From assembly GCA_029237695.1 (NCBI GenBank), contig CM055275.1:83880068-83944067 (forward strand): a stretch of DNA of 64,000 nt, given 5' to 3'. Positions 46,579 to 56,629 of the stretch are shown here, piece after piece. The notes under the pieces are model-generated. The model saw nothing but the letters and a program-made list of their open reading frames with translations, had not been told where the DNA came from and searched no databases. A program made the position numbers and the translations under genes. How positions within the stretch are numbered: position 1 is the stretch's first letter; the number at the start of each line of letters is the position of its first letter. The stretch comes from Conchocele bisecta. Taxonomy: Eukaryota; Mollusca; Bivalvia; Lucinida; Thyasiridae.

Positions 46579-46733
46579 CAGAGTTACTTCCCGCAACTAC
46601 GTTTGGGCGCTAAATGTCACAGGTGAGAAATGATGCGCACCAGCCCGGAATCGAATCGGGGATCTCTGGTTTACCACACACAAATACACACTTATTCACC
46701 ATAGTGATCACTTCATTCAACCAAAAATTCACA

Positions 46734-47357
46734 AGCTAGAAGTTATGCCAAATATCACAGATTATGCTCTTGGCGACATTAGGGGACACAAATTTGTCCA
46801 TCAATTTGATCAAATAAACAACGGAATCTGACAGGTAACACTACGACGGCGCATGGAAACATCATTATTCTGGTACTTGGAATCAAAATGGTGGATATTA
46901 AGATCAATATGTGAGGCGCTGACAGAACCTTTAACATTTTTTATCACGATAGCAGCTACATGGGTTGTTGGACGCATTTATTTAGAGGAACAAGAGATTA
47001 CCACCCGCATTGGATAATATACTAAGTGACATTTTGTTCTAACGTACACCAACATAGAGGATTAAATTTGCGACAATGTTGGATTCTGGATTTTGTGGAC
47101 AGGTGACAGAAATCGGAGCTGGACAAGAACCAACAGACGTGATTCTGAATATGCGTGCTTGGTCTGTGGTTATTCTTCCAGATCGTGTCATGCAGTTTTT
47201 AAGTTTTTTTCACGTCATGTCAAAAGCAGCACTATTGAACATAATGAATAACTTTAATATTCTACACCAGAATTAAAGTTCATTCATCGTCTGATGTGTA
47301 ACTGATGAATTAAGGTAAGTTACTTATATATGACAACTTTTGCCTCATTAATTGTTA
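46734..47357. other. No gene seen
   Basis: One 66-residue open frame at 47076 has no recognisable motif. Confidence 0.35.
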
Positions 47358-47900
47358 TACCCCCACCACGATAGTGGATGGGGCATTTAGTGCTACCCTT
47401 GTCCGTTCTTCCGTCCGTCACCAACCTGGTAACTCGTAAAACTTTTAAACAGTAATAGCTACAGACCTGAAACTTGGTACATGTATGTTTGATTCATTCG
47501 ACCCCATGGTCATGGATTATCTCCCCTTTTCAAGTTAGAATTTTCCAATTTTGGCTTGTACCTCGTAAAACTTTTAAACCCTAATAGCTACACACCTGAA
47601 ACTTGGTCTGTAGCTTCCTTATGATGAGTAGATTTGCAAAGTTTATTTTGATTCAACCCCTGAGTCATGGATTATCTCCCCCTCTTTGAATTATAATTTG
47701 AAAATTTTGCCTTGTAACTCGTAAAACTTTTGTAATAGCTACAGCACTGTAATTTGATATGTAGCTTCCTTATGATGAGTAGCTGCGGAAAGTTTATTTC
47801 GATTTTTGATTCGAACCCCGTGTCATGGATTATCTCTCCCTTTTGGACACTGGAATTTTGCCTTGTTTACTATCAAAGCTATATGTGGGGTATCTGTGTT
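47358..47900 (+). repeat. Dispersed element with ~155-bp tandem subunits, copy 1
   Basis: Starts with CCCCCACCACGATAGTGG and a GTCCGTTCTTCCGTCCGTCA segment, followed by three units sharing GTAAAACTTTTAAAC, GAAACTTGGT, TAGCTTCCTTATGATGAGTA and TCATGGATTATCTCCC. Relatives are at 61700-62190 and 62630-62790. This is a well-known kind of bivalve dispersed repeat; non-coding. Confidence 0.55.
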
Positions 47901-48049
47901 CTATGAACACATTTTCTAGTTTAGTTATCTCCCTTTGTTTTTTTCGCGCACTGATTTGTCCGGAGCATAACGCGAACACCCTTTGCAATAATTTTTATGA
48001 AACTTAACACATGCATAGCTCTCACGGGACAGTGCGGAGCTAGCGTTAA

Positions 48050-48422
48050 AGGTACACGCCCACTCAGTAGGCACAAAATGTTCTTTATGTTGGAGACATC
48101 ATCGGAGACATTTACTGGCCATATAAACAATCATTTACCATTACCCACGTATTGTTTGGTATTATTATACATTTTATATCAGAATAAAATTTCTTCATTG
48201 ATATCAGGGACGATAACCGTGTTTCCTTAAAATGTTAACGGACATTACTATTTATTCTCTATATTTATTTTTTGATGTGCAATGATCATACTTTGTAATC
48301 TGTGAACTTAGTTTTTCTGTTGATGCATTTAATTGGTATAAATAATTAGAAAATATCATGCCCCATTTGCACATGAAAATACCGATACCACCGCGCGTCA
48401 CTATCAGTAAAATAAATATTAC
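48050..48422. mobile_element. piggyBac-like MITE, left part, cut by the YR element
   Basis: TTAA (48046-48049) is followed by AGGTACACGCCCACTCAGTA and the family interior up to GTCACTATCAGTAAAATAAA. The YR retrotransposon begins directly after AATATTAC at 48423. The remainder of the MITE was not found beyond 53601. Confidence 0.6.
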
Positions 48423-48565
48423 GAGTCAGATTAGGTTGTAATCTGGTTTTAAATTGGGCACCCGGCAACAAGCAATTTATGTACATGCATGGATACATAG
48501 CGAGTCACTCGGGATTAGGTCCTGGTTCACGATCAGTTACATGTCCAACATGTGCAGTTTCAAGC
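48423..48565 (+). repeat. 5' direct repeat (A1) of the YR element
   Basis: Begins GAGTCAGATTAGGTTGTAAT and matches 53459-53601 with only a handful of differences. In split-direct-repeat elements such copies template circular cDNA integration. Confidence 0.75.
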
Positions 48566-49721
48566 GTCTGCTCCGTCCGTCATGGTTGGTTGCAACGCAT
48601 CAGTAACCTAGTGACGCGAACTTATCTCTCCCGGGGATTTGGAATATCTCTTACCCACTGGTCTACTTCACGGGGTTGGAGATTATCTTTCCCAGCCAAT
48701 CATAGCAGCGGTCCCTGTGGGCGCCTTAATATCTGTCCAATCACAGCGCATCTCACACCAGCCCCGGCAGAGGCTGCCTGAACCGAGGGAACTGTGTGGA
48801 AGCGGCCTCATTCCTGTGTTAGCTTGGCGTATGATAAGACGTGTTGCCGACACTTTCTCGGAATAAATAATTTACCACGTGGCAAACAAATAGTGTTCGT
48901 AATATGGAATTTTAAATAGATTATTAACATTACGATTGTCGTACTGGTGATATAATTTAAATATGGATATAATTTCAATTGGAGGAAATGTTACAAAGTG
49001 GTGATGAAAAATGTATGGATAAATGATATTCGGTGTGACGACCACGTGGTCCCATGAAACGCGGAAACCGGTTAGTTGTTAATCATACCTGAATACAAAT
49101 GTCACGAAAACAATTCGGGCGCACTAGTGGGGACAAATTTGTAAGAAATTACTTCAGAATTCCCGATTGATACGTCATGTCGGCATCAGAAGAAAGAGAC
49201 TTGCCACATATGCAAAAGAGTCGAGAAACGTGGGCGAAACACAGCAACCGACGGGGACAAAAACACGCAAAGTGATAGAAGAGGCTAAAATAGGCACAAA
49301 GGACACCCGTCGGTATTAATGAATAGCGTCCGACATGGAACCAGAAATAGAGTTCACCGACGCGGCGGACAATGTAGCAACACTCTCCGTTATGTCAGAC
49401 ACTGATGAAGTCATCAGCTACTGTTTAAGACATATGGTTTCCAAACCAGCCATTGATGAGCTGGTTAAACGCGGATATTACAGCTTGGAGGCGCTTAAAC
49501 TGGTGGAGGCAGATGACCTAGTGACTCCAAAAATACCGGCTGGGCAACGACGACTCATTTTACATATTGCCAAGAAACTTGAAGATGGCAGTGGCGATTC
49601 CAGAGGGGAAAAAACTGTCCCGTCACCGGACGGACCATCACACAACGAGGACGGGAATCAGCAAGGATTATACCATTCAGCAATTCTAAACAATGTGCTG
49701 GCTCATCAACAACAGGTGCTA

Positions 49722-49783
49722 CCAACGAACATGCATAAGGACACTCACACAGCCAACGAACATGCATAAGGACACTCACACAG
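49722..49783 (+). repeat. Exact 31-bp tandem duplication in gag
   Basis: CCAACGAACATGCATAAGGA and the following 11 bases occur twice in tandem without a mismatch. Absence of any difference suggests a recent event or an assembly artefact. Confidence 0.85.
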
Positions 49784-50462
49784 CCTGGAATAATGACACA
49801 AATTGTCAATTCCAACCATCGTGGAATGATCCACAAATTCATATATCTGCGGCGACGGGTAAGTCTACTATTGATTATTACGATATATGTGATTTTGTGT
49901 CTGTCAATCTGGAAGAGGAGTTAGTAGTTGGGGGGCAGGGGGACCAGACAATTATAATCAAATCTGGACCTAGGCGGCCAAAGCCTGATAATCTGACACT
50001 GTGCCAGTGGTCGGTGGCAAATATGTGTATACTGTATAAACTGGTGGGCGATGGTAAACTTGCAGGCCCAAAGCTTATGGATCACCTGTCCTACAACACG
50101 AAAAGTTACCAGATGATACAGCGCTTCAGCTTGGTATCGGTATTGTTGTATGACAGGGAGTACCGCAAGCTGCAGGCCAGCATGGATTTCAGGTGGGGAA
50201 CAGATGTCCAACATCTGCACACGCTCGTGCTTCAACCTAGAGATCAAGGTAAGTCACCCATGCAGTTTACCCCGGGCGCCAGGAGGGGAGCACCTATACA
50301 ACTTCCGGGAAAAGGTAGGAGCGTTAACATGGTTAAGTCTGATAATATTTGCAGGAATTATAATTCCGCAAAAGGATGTAACTTCCCCAGTTGCAGATTC
50401 ATGCATCAGTGCATGATATCAGGCTGCAGCCTGCAACATTCAGCGGCAATACATACGCTTGA

Positions 50463-50469
50463 AAAAAAC
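50463..50469 (+). promoter_or_regulatory. Canonical -1 frameshift slippery site A AAA AAC
   Basis: In the gag frame the codons are GAA AAA AAC TAG. The heptamer A AAA AAC therefore sits in the correct phase directly before the gag stop. A -1 slip enters exactly the frame (AAA CTA GGG GTT) that continues into reverse transcriptase, whose upstream limit is a TGA at 50460-50462. Confidence 0.6.
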
Positions 50470-51993
50470 TAGGGGTTCAGGTCCGCCCTTCCTATGGTCT
50501 TAACTTGGCTGCTTGGGCTGGAGAACTGGGTGACAATGAGGATAAAACATTTATACTAGGTGGTATACACAATGGTTTTGATATAATAGATGAATGTACC
50601 AATATACCATCAGTAATGTCCTCAAATCACCCATCAGTCAAGCCTAAGAGCCCGCTTTTTGATAAAGCATCTAAACAAGTTAAGACTGAGATAGAACATG
50701 GTAATTATTTCATTTGCAATGGTCCGCCAAAAATCATTAGTCATATGGCCGCCATCCCCAAACCTGATGGCGGAGTCCGCCTCATACACGACTGTTCTAG
50801 ACCAGACGGGAACGCGGTTAATGATTTTTGCTCATCAGACTGGCGACAAAAATTTGCCCTCATGACAGAAAATTGCTGGTTCGCCAAGGTCGATTTAAAG
50901 TCTGCGTACCGCTCTGTGGGAATAAGTCAACGCAGTCAACAGGTCACAGGGTTTAAATGGGACTTTGGTGGTAACACTGTTTACCTTAAAGATACCAGGC
51001 TTCCGTTCGGCGCTAAGCTCAGCCCCGGCATATTCCATAGACTAACTCAAGCCGTCAAACGTATGATGGGCGAAGAAGGGCTACGACCTGACAATCGTGT
51101 ACCTTGACGACTTCTTAATAATTTCGGAATCGCAAGTGCAATGTGCGGAGGCACTCGCGTGCCTCATTCAGATTCACCGGAAGCTTGGATTCAATATTCA
51201 CTGGGGGAAAGTCATTGATCCCACTAGAGTAATCACATTCCTCGGAATAGAGTTAGACTCGACGTCTATGCAGTTGCGTTTGCCCATGCAAAAGCTTGAA
51301 GCAATGAAACAAGAACTGCAAGGGTTCTTGCGACATAAGCGCGTTACTAAACGACAATTACAGTCCATCGCGGGACGGTTGTCGTGGGCTGCAGGAGTGG
51401 TAAAAGGCGGACGAATATTTCTCCGCCGGATTTTTAACAAAATCCGCGCCTTCAAACATGGGTCACATAGAACCTTACTGACTATGGACATTCTAGAGGA
51501 TCTTCTCTGGTGGTCACGATTTATAGAATTTTTCAATGGTAGATCGATGTTGCTGGATCGCACCCCAATTGAATGTGTCTTCACTGATGCCTGTGGGGAT
51601 GCAGCAGGGGGGTGTTTCATCACAGATTGGTTTTATTGCAATTAGGAAATTGATTGGCCACGTGCCCAAGATCTACACATCAATGAAAAGGAAGTGTTGG
51701 CAGTTGTCATTGCAGCTCAGAGATGGGCCCCACACTGGGCAAACAAAAAGATCATAATATATTCGGACAACTCAGTCACGGTCTCATCAATTAGCAAGGG
51801 TACATCCCGCAATAGTGTAGTAGGCATACATAATTTTGTCGCTGATAGTGCGTCAAGACTGCATTCCCCAGGTCATATTGAAAGGTTGATGCCTTACATT
51901 TCACAAACCCCACTGATCTGGCATATGTCATTAGGGTCTTTACATTTTCTTCTTGACATAGTCGGATATTGGACGTGCAGACATGCTGGTTAG
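50463..51993 (+). pseudogene. Reverse transcriptase and RNase H of the YR element
   Basis: The RT frame reads AAIPKPDGGVRLIHDCSRP, then FAKVDLKSAYRSVGI (first catalytic aspartate) and RLPFGAKLSPGIFHRL. After a one-base shift near 51080 it continues as TIVYLDDFLII (YxDD box) and VITFLGIELDS. RNase H follows with VFTDACGDAAGG, a TAG at 51643-51645, then HINEKEVLAVVIAAQRW, IIIYSDNSVTVSSI and VADSASRLH. The last motif follows HNF almost directly, so roughly 10-40 residues seem deleted before it. These enzymes make and process the element's cDNA. No ATG begins the RT frame, consistent with expression by frameshifting. Confidence 0.8.
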
Positions 51994-53017
51994 ATCTCAG
52001 CGAAACTTGAACCCCTCCGCTCCTGCCGAGATGCTAACTACCCTTCCGGTCAGTCTTGACAATGAGGTCCACCTATATCGCAGCAACACATTTTCTTCGT
52101 CTACCACTAAGACATATGGCAGTCAGCTGGCCTCTTATTTGCGGTTCTCTGCTGAACTCAAAATTACACCTGCGCCTTTGTCCCACACTAATTTGGGCCG
52201 TTATATTGCTTACTTCTCTCGCAGACTCTCTTTTTCATCTGTTCGGCAATATCTAAATGTTGTCCGCCTTTTTCACTTGGAAGCTGGTCTACCAAACTCC
52301 CTGCATGACAATTGGTATGTGACTTCCATTCTCAAAGGTGTCCGTAGAATAAAAGGGGACGCTACTAATCAAAAACTTCCCATTACATTTCAGTTATTAC
52401 GGGGTATTTTCCAATAATTGAATCTTCAGCTCTCGTTAGACAGAACATTTTGGGCGGCCTGTCTAGTTGGTTTCTTCTCCTTTTTCCGTAAGTCTAATCT
52501 TCTTATTCCGTCTGTTTCGCAGTTTGATCCCACCCGTCATGTATGCACCGGGGACGCGGATTTCGCGTCAGATGGGGCAGTGCTTACGGTCTGCTGGTCC
52601 AAGGTGATTCAATTCCGCCAGCACACTTTGAATATCCCACTTCCCCTTATCCCCAACTCTCCATTTTGCCCGTCCACAATCTTGATTCAGCTGGCTTTGG
52701 AGTGTCCGCTTGATGTCAAACCGACCCTTTTATTTCGATATAACACAGGTGATAACGTAGTCCCTTTAACAGCCACTACTTTTCCAGACAGGCTCCGCAC
52801 CTGTCTCCGTGGTTGTGGAGTGCCCCCAGCCCAGTATTCCGGTCATAGCTTTCGTCGTGGTGGCGCTACATATGCTCTTCAATGTGGCTTACCGGCGGAT
52901 CTCATAAAAATACAAGGTGACTGGAACAGCAGTGCGTATGAGCGTTATCTGGAGCCTTCTCTACAATTGCGCCGTCTGGTGGCATCCACAATGGGTGCAG
53001 CAGCAGCTAATTCCTGA
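51983..53017 (+). pseudogene. Tyrosine recombinase (YR) of the element
   Basis: An N-terminal SAM-like core-binding domain (TFSSSTTKTYGSQLASYLRF ... SSVRQYLNVVRLFHLEAG) precedes one in-frame TAA at 52415-52417. The catalytic domain then shows FFSFFRKSNLL (arginine I), VCWSKVIQFRQ (lysine), GHSFRRGGATYALQC (HxxR) and GDWNSSAYERYLEP (tryptophan and nucleophilic tyrosine). The full set of recombinase residues is present. It would join circular cDNA to the genome without target duplication. The premature stop inactivates this copy unless read through. Confidence 0.85.
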
Positions 53018-53378
53018 TTGTCAGACACTATTTCACCGTAATGATTGGCTTTCGACTTATAACCGTCGCCGTCTTAATTTGTATCATGTACATGTATTTC
53101 TAAGCTACTCTACTCACTATAGATTTTGGGAATTAGGAGGTATACTGGGAAATTGTTGATGCTATAAGACCAAATAATGAGCATGCATGTATTTTGGTTA
53201 CTTTGAACATTGTGTTATGCCTTATCACATACTTCTCCCATCAATAATTTCCAAGTATATATATGATTCATTTTCCCAAAACCTGAATTGTGTTCATCTA
53301 TTTTATTATCCTGATCCATACACATAAGTACATGGTAAATGGCAAACCCAGCTAGACTGGGTTTGGATGTGCCGTGTT

Positions 53379-53434
53379 GATGAGCCTACACCTGGCCAGT
53401 GTGGTAATACACACATGGGTGAGGTAGGCTCATC
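53379..53434. repeat. Hairpin before the 3' direct repeat
   Basis: GATGAGCCTACACCTGGCC and GGTGAGGTAGGCTCATC pair around a short loop. It sits in the 3' non-coding part of the YR element. Confidence 0.6.
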
Positions 53435-53458
53435 TGTATTGTAGGGTAAGACATTTAA

Positions 53459-53601
53459 GAGTCAGATTAGGTTGTCATCTGGTTTTAAATTGGGCACCAG
53501 GCAACAAGCAATTGATGTACATGCAAGGATACATAGCGAGTCACTCGGGATTTGGTGCTGGTTCACGATCAGCTACATGTCCAACATGTGCAGTTTCAAG
53601 C
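53459..53601 (+). repeat. 3' direct repeat (A2) of the YR element
   Basis: Same 143-bp sequence as 48423-48565. It is followed at once by the palindrome opening the next island. Confidence 0.75.
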
Positions 53602-53608
53602 TTTCAAG

Positions 53609-53729
53609 CCTGGGAGGGCCCAGACTTTTGGACCGCTCCTCTTTTCCAAGGTTGTAGTCTGGACCTATACAGCAGGCTCTTCGCGGCCTCCTCGTTGCCC
53701 TCGGTCCAAATGTCTGGGCCCTCCCAGGT
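53609..53729. repeat. Palindrome at the left edge of the two-ORF island
   Basis: CCTGGGAGGGCCCAGAC and its complement GTCTGGGCCCTCCCAGG form long arms around a ~60-base spacer. Copies elsewhere in the window were not found. Confidence 0.6.
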
Positions 53730-53739
53730 ATTTTTCTAG

Positions 53740-53878
53740 GTGTGGTGCTGGTACGCCTAGGCGTGGTGTTGGTATGCCTAGTCGTGGTGTTGGTATGCCT
53801 AGGCGTGGTGTTGGTATGCCTATTCGTGGTGCTGGTATGCCTAGTCCTGGTGCTGGTATGCCTAGGCTGCCCATGTCT
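53740..53878. repeat. 21-bp minisatellite, about six units
   Basis: Units like TGGTGTTGGTATGCCTAGGCG repeat six times with few changes. Because 21 is divisible by three, several frames on both strands stay open and create misleading long ORFs. Confidence 0.8.
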
Positions 53879-53971
53879 GCCTAGGTGGGCCCAAGATTTT
53901 CCATGTTGTACATTGGGCAAAATATATTTGTATATACAAATCTGTTTGCATATTTTGTGCCTACAAAAAAG

Positions 53972-54636
53972 ATGCCACAAAAACGAAATTTGTCCGAGCA
54001 GGATATAGAAGATATTCGCAATCTTCGAGGTGTCGAGTCTGCGGACGACACGAAGAAAAATATGGGATCGGTACCACTCGTCTTCGAAGAATATGGGACG
54101 CCGTCGATGCGGAACGCAGTACAAAACCCGAAGAAACCCCAGAACAACAAGAAACCCCCACCACCGTAGTACACAGGGTGACCGCGCCTGGTTTTGCGGG
54201 CCCCACCGAGTTCCCCACGGATCTACTAGAAGATGCACGAACCGCCAGCTCGTTCGAAGAATCGACGCACCTGTCCGACATGGAGATACGTCTGGAGAAC
54301 CGGTTGGACGCGCTGGAACGCAGGCTGTTGGACGCGATTTCCGGCGATGCCGATTCCGAGTGTCCGAAGAAAGACGAGCGGGAGGTACACGACATCTGGA
54401 GAACCGTAGAGAATACGAAGTGGTGGCTGGGGTTCTCTGTGGCGGCGTACGCGGTTTGCAAACCACTGCTCCCATTCGCTCGCCTAGAGGCTTGTAGACT
54501 CTGGAAGAACAAACCAGATCCCGACGCCCAGTTCGTGCACTCCGCAAAACAGTCCAGTACGCCGAATGGGAAAAACGAAACTAGCGACTCCGTACACCAG
54601 CACTCTGGTAGTCGCGACACGTTCTACATGCAGTAG
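53972..54636 (+). CDS. Short protein with helix-turn-helix-like N-terminus (frame broken once)
   Basis: From ATG 53972 the protein starts MPQKRNLSEQDIEDIRNLRG and continues through a DDTKK. A one-base change near 54058 then shifts the frame, and the next frame reads YGIGTTRLRRIWDAVDAE. It runs on through 54178-54636 with a coiled-coil-like IRLENRLDALERRLLDAI and a hydrophobic WWLGFSVAAYAVCKPLLPFA. The helix-turn-helix resemblance (ADDTKKxYGIGTTRLRRIW) is an inference. A TATA-like AATATATTTGTATATAC lies about 40 bases upstream. Codons are GC-rich while flanks are T-rich, unlike neighbouring DNA. Family unknown; it could belong to an integrated virus-like element or to a compact transposon. Confidence 0.4.
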
Positions 54637-54795
54637 CCATTTTAGAAAAAAGTTCTTTGTCTTTTTTCGAGTTGTATTTCCGAGTTGTCTTTTCTTGTTT
54701 TGTACCGAGTTGTCTTTCCTGTTCCGAGTTGTCTTTCTACCTCCTTTGGGAGAGGTTTTCTGTTTTTCGATGTGGTCTAGATCTTGTTTTGCTCT

Positions 54796-54950
54796 TGGGA
54801 GACGATTTTTTCTTCGACTTTCCCAAAAGTCCGAATGTGTACAATTGGGTGGTATCATTTCTGTTTGCCTCTTGGGAGACGAATTCTTTCTTCGACTTTC
54901 CCAAAAGACCAAATGTGGATAATTGGGTGGTATCATTTCTGTTTGCCTCT
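54796..54950 (+). repeat. Two tandem 77-bp cassettes
   Basis: Each unit runs TTGGGAGACGA, CTTCGACTTTCCCAAAAG, then TTGGGTGGTATCATTTCTGT. They lie between the two short ORFs and contain a TTGGGA/TCCCAA hairpin. Confidence 0.75.
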
Positions 54951-55009
54951 TGGGAGACAAAAAAATTATTGTGATTTTCCCATTTGAACAGAAAAATACT
55001 ATTGGGAAA

Positions 55010-55297
55010 ATGGAGTGCGAAACGTGTGGTAGAACTTTTGCCAAGAAGGCCAACTTGCAACGGCACATCGGGAGAAAGACGAGATGCAGTACTCCTGCAT
55101 TCCTGTGCGAAGGTTGTGGAAAACGTTTCTCCCGTTCCCAGACGCTTTGCAGACACAAACAGAAACGGTGTACCGCACCCTGGAGAACACAACTCCAGAC
55201 TGCCGAGGTTGCGGAACTACAGGCGTCCCTAGAGACAGAAAAACGCAAAAGAAAAATAGCGGGGTCCTGCTTCCGAGAGCTACACCAGAAGAAATAG
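55010..55297 (+). CDS. Small protein with two C2H2 zinc fingers
   Basis: From ATG 55010 (95 residues) the protein reads CETCGRTFAKKANLQRHIGR then KTRC, and LCEGCGKRFSRSQTLCRHKQ then KRC, giving two C2H2/C2HC-type fingers. A charged helical tail (ELQASLETEKRKRK) follows. The frame is open further upstream to 54923, but the ATG at 55010 precedes the first finger by one residue and is the natural start. Such short finger proteins bind DNA or RNA. It lies in the same island and orientation as the helix-turn-helix-like ORF and is separated from it by repeated cassettes. Confidence 0.6.
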   Translation: MECETCGRTFAKKANLQRHIGRKTRCSTPAFLCEGCGKRFSRSQTLCRHKQKRCTAPWRTQLQTAEVAELQASLETEKRKRKIAGSCFRELHQKK

Positions 55298-55321
55298 TAG
55301 AACAAGATTGTTCTCGTACGC

Positions 55322-56240
55322 AGTTCTATCTGTCGTTCGTCTGTGTTGGTTGTAGTGCCTGTAGTTTGTTTTAGTTCGATGTATTTGTGTTTTTCGGAAA
55401 TCCGTTCCCGATTTTTCGTGGGTGTTGGGAGTGTCGTGTGGTGGTGGAAACGGTGCCAACTCTGGTGGTATCATTCTGATTTTCTCCACAAAAAAGCCTG
55501 GTTTTCGAGGGTGCTGGTGAGTACTTTTGTTTATTAGATTTTCCTAAATGTGTCCAAATACACAAATGGGTGGTATCATTTCTGTGTCCAGAATCACAAA
55601 TGGGTGGTATCATTTCTGTTTGCCTCTTGGGGAGGCGAATTTCTTCTACGACAAGTTCTATCTGTCGTTCGTCTGTGTTGGTTGTAGTGCCTGTAGTTTG
55701 TTGTAGTTCGATGTATTTGGGTTTTTCGGAAATCCGTTCCCGATTTTTCGTGGGTGTTGGGAGTGTCGTGTGGTGGTGGAAACGGTGCCACCTCTGGTGG
55801 TATCATTCTGATTTTCTCCACAAAAAAAGCCTGTTTTTCGAGGGTGCTGGTGAGTACTTTTGTTTATTAGATTTTCCTAAATGTGTCCAAATACACAAAT
55901 GGGTGGTATCATTTCTGTGTCCAGATACACAAATGGGTGGTATCATTTCTGTTTGCCTCTTGGGGAGGCGAATTTCTTCTACGACAAGTTCTATCTGTCG
56001 TTCGTCTTTGGTTTGGTTGTAGGTGGCCTGTTAGTTTAGTTGTAGTTTCGATGTCTATTTGGGTTTTTGTCGGAAAATTCCGTTCCCGATTTTTAGGTGG
56101 GTGTTGGGGTGTCGTCCCCCCCCCCCCCTTTTTTCTGTGGTGGGGGATGGCAAAACGGTTGCCACCTCTGGTGGTATCATTCTGATTTTCTCTATGCAAA
56201 AAGCCCGTTTTTCGAGGGTGCTGGTGAGTACTTTTGTTCG
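55322..56240 (+). repeat. Tandem ~332-bp unit, nearly three copies
   Basis: AGTTCTATCTGTCGTTCGTC recurs at 55322, 55654 and 55986. The first two units are nearly identical, the third is shorter and diverged. Each contains GGTGGTATCATTCTGATTTT and GGTGGTATCATTTCTGTTTG motifs. Confidence 0.8.
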
Positions 56241-56629
56241 TCTTCTTTTTACAATCCATTATTTTCAATCTCAATTTCAAAAAAATTTCACTAAATATGG
56301 TGGGCGTACAACGAGACGGTTTCGCGTTTGAACATATTTTTGTGTTGGTGGCTATTTTTTTTTTGGACAAAAACACTGTTTTTCGATACTGTTGGGAAGG
56401 GTTACTGGGTATTATAGACGCTTCCAGCTTTGGTGGTATCATTTTGACTCCCTATATACTACTTCTCGCGGTGCCTTCTGACACCTGACCGCCCGTCGTC
56501 ATAGTTGGTCAGAGCCTTTAGTATTCTCCCCTTTTATCAGAGTTTTTTTTTCTTCCAAATACCACCATTTCTTATACCAAATTTGTATTCATACACTAAA
56601 CTTTTGCTATCACTTTTTCTACAGTGTCC
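56241..56629. other. No certain gene; end of the island repeat
   Basis: A frame from an ATG at about 56297 reads MVGVQRDGFAFEHIF but has no recognisable domain. A further GGTGGTATCATTTTGACTCC copy is at 56431. Confidence 0.3.

Larger units (their letters stand above)
46027..46733 (-). mobile_element. TRIM-like element with tRNA-like LTRs, copy B
   Basis: On the minus strand an upstream LTR (46733-46615, lacking the tRNA D-arm part) is followed by a primer-site-like TAGCGCCCAAACGTAG. A ~430-base internal region then ends in GGCGGAGAAGAA directly before a complete 142-bp LTR (46168-46027) that begins TGTCAC and ends GTGACA. The internal region has no coding capacity and contains a long inverted repeat. 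Together with 270-707 it defines one family. No target duplication was found. Confidence 0.7.
49335..50472 (+). pseudogene. Gag of the YR element, split by a 31-bp duplication
   Basis: The first frame (49335-49769, 144 residues) begins MEPEIEFTDAADNVATLSVM and contains a SAM-like helical segment (PAIDELVKRGYYSLEALKL). The second frame (to 50472) ends with a CCCH finger, CRNYNSAKGCNFPSCRFMH (C-x8-C-x4-C-x3-H), typical of DIRS-type gag, then a Cys/His tail. The frames are separated only by an exact duplication (49722-49752 and 49753-49783). Its length of 31 bases shifts the frame by one. Gag would package element RNA. The stop at 50470-50472 overlaps a slippery site leading into RT. Confidence 0.75.
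48423..53601 (+). mobile_element. YR (DIRS/Ngaro-type) LTR-less retrotransposon, nearly complete
   Basis: The element carries gag, RT, RNase H and tyrosine recombinase genes in order on one strand. It is bounded by 143-bp near-identical direct repeats (48423-48565 and 53459-53601). Direct rather than inverted ends point to a Ngaro/PAT-like arrangement with split direct repeats, although the B parts could not be identified. All catalytic motifs of RT, RNase H and YR are visible. A 31-bp duplication, one frameshift in RT and two nonsense codons disrupt the genes, so this copy is defective but fairly young. It integrated into a piggyBac-like MITE. Confidence 0.8.

Noticed and set aside
49555..51623. 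Minus-strand frames opposite gag and RT
   Set aside because: The plus strand carries all canonical retroelement motifs; these are shadows.
53573..54547. 324-residue minus-strand frame
   Set aside because: It is antisense to the plus-strand ORF and kept open by the 21-bp minisatellite. It has no domain pattern, while the plus strand does.
54484..55305. 273-residue minus-strand frame opposite the zinc-finger ORF
   Set aside because: The clear C2H2 fingers lie on the plus strand. The antisense frame is repetitive (77-bp cassettes) and lacks motifs.
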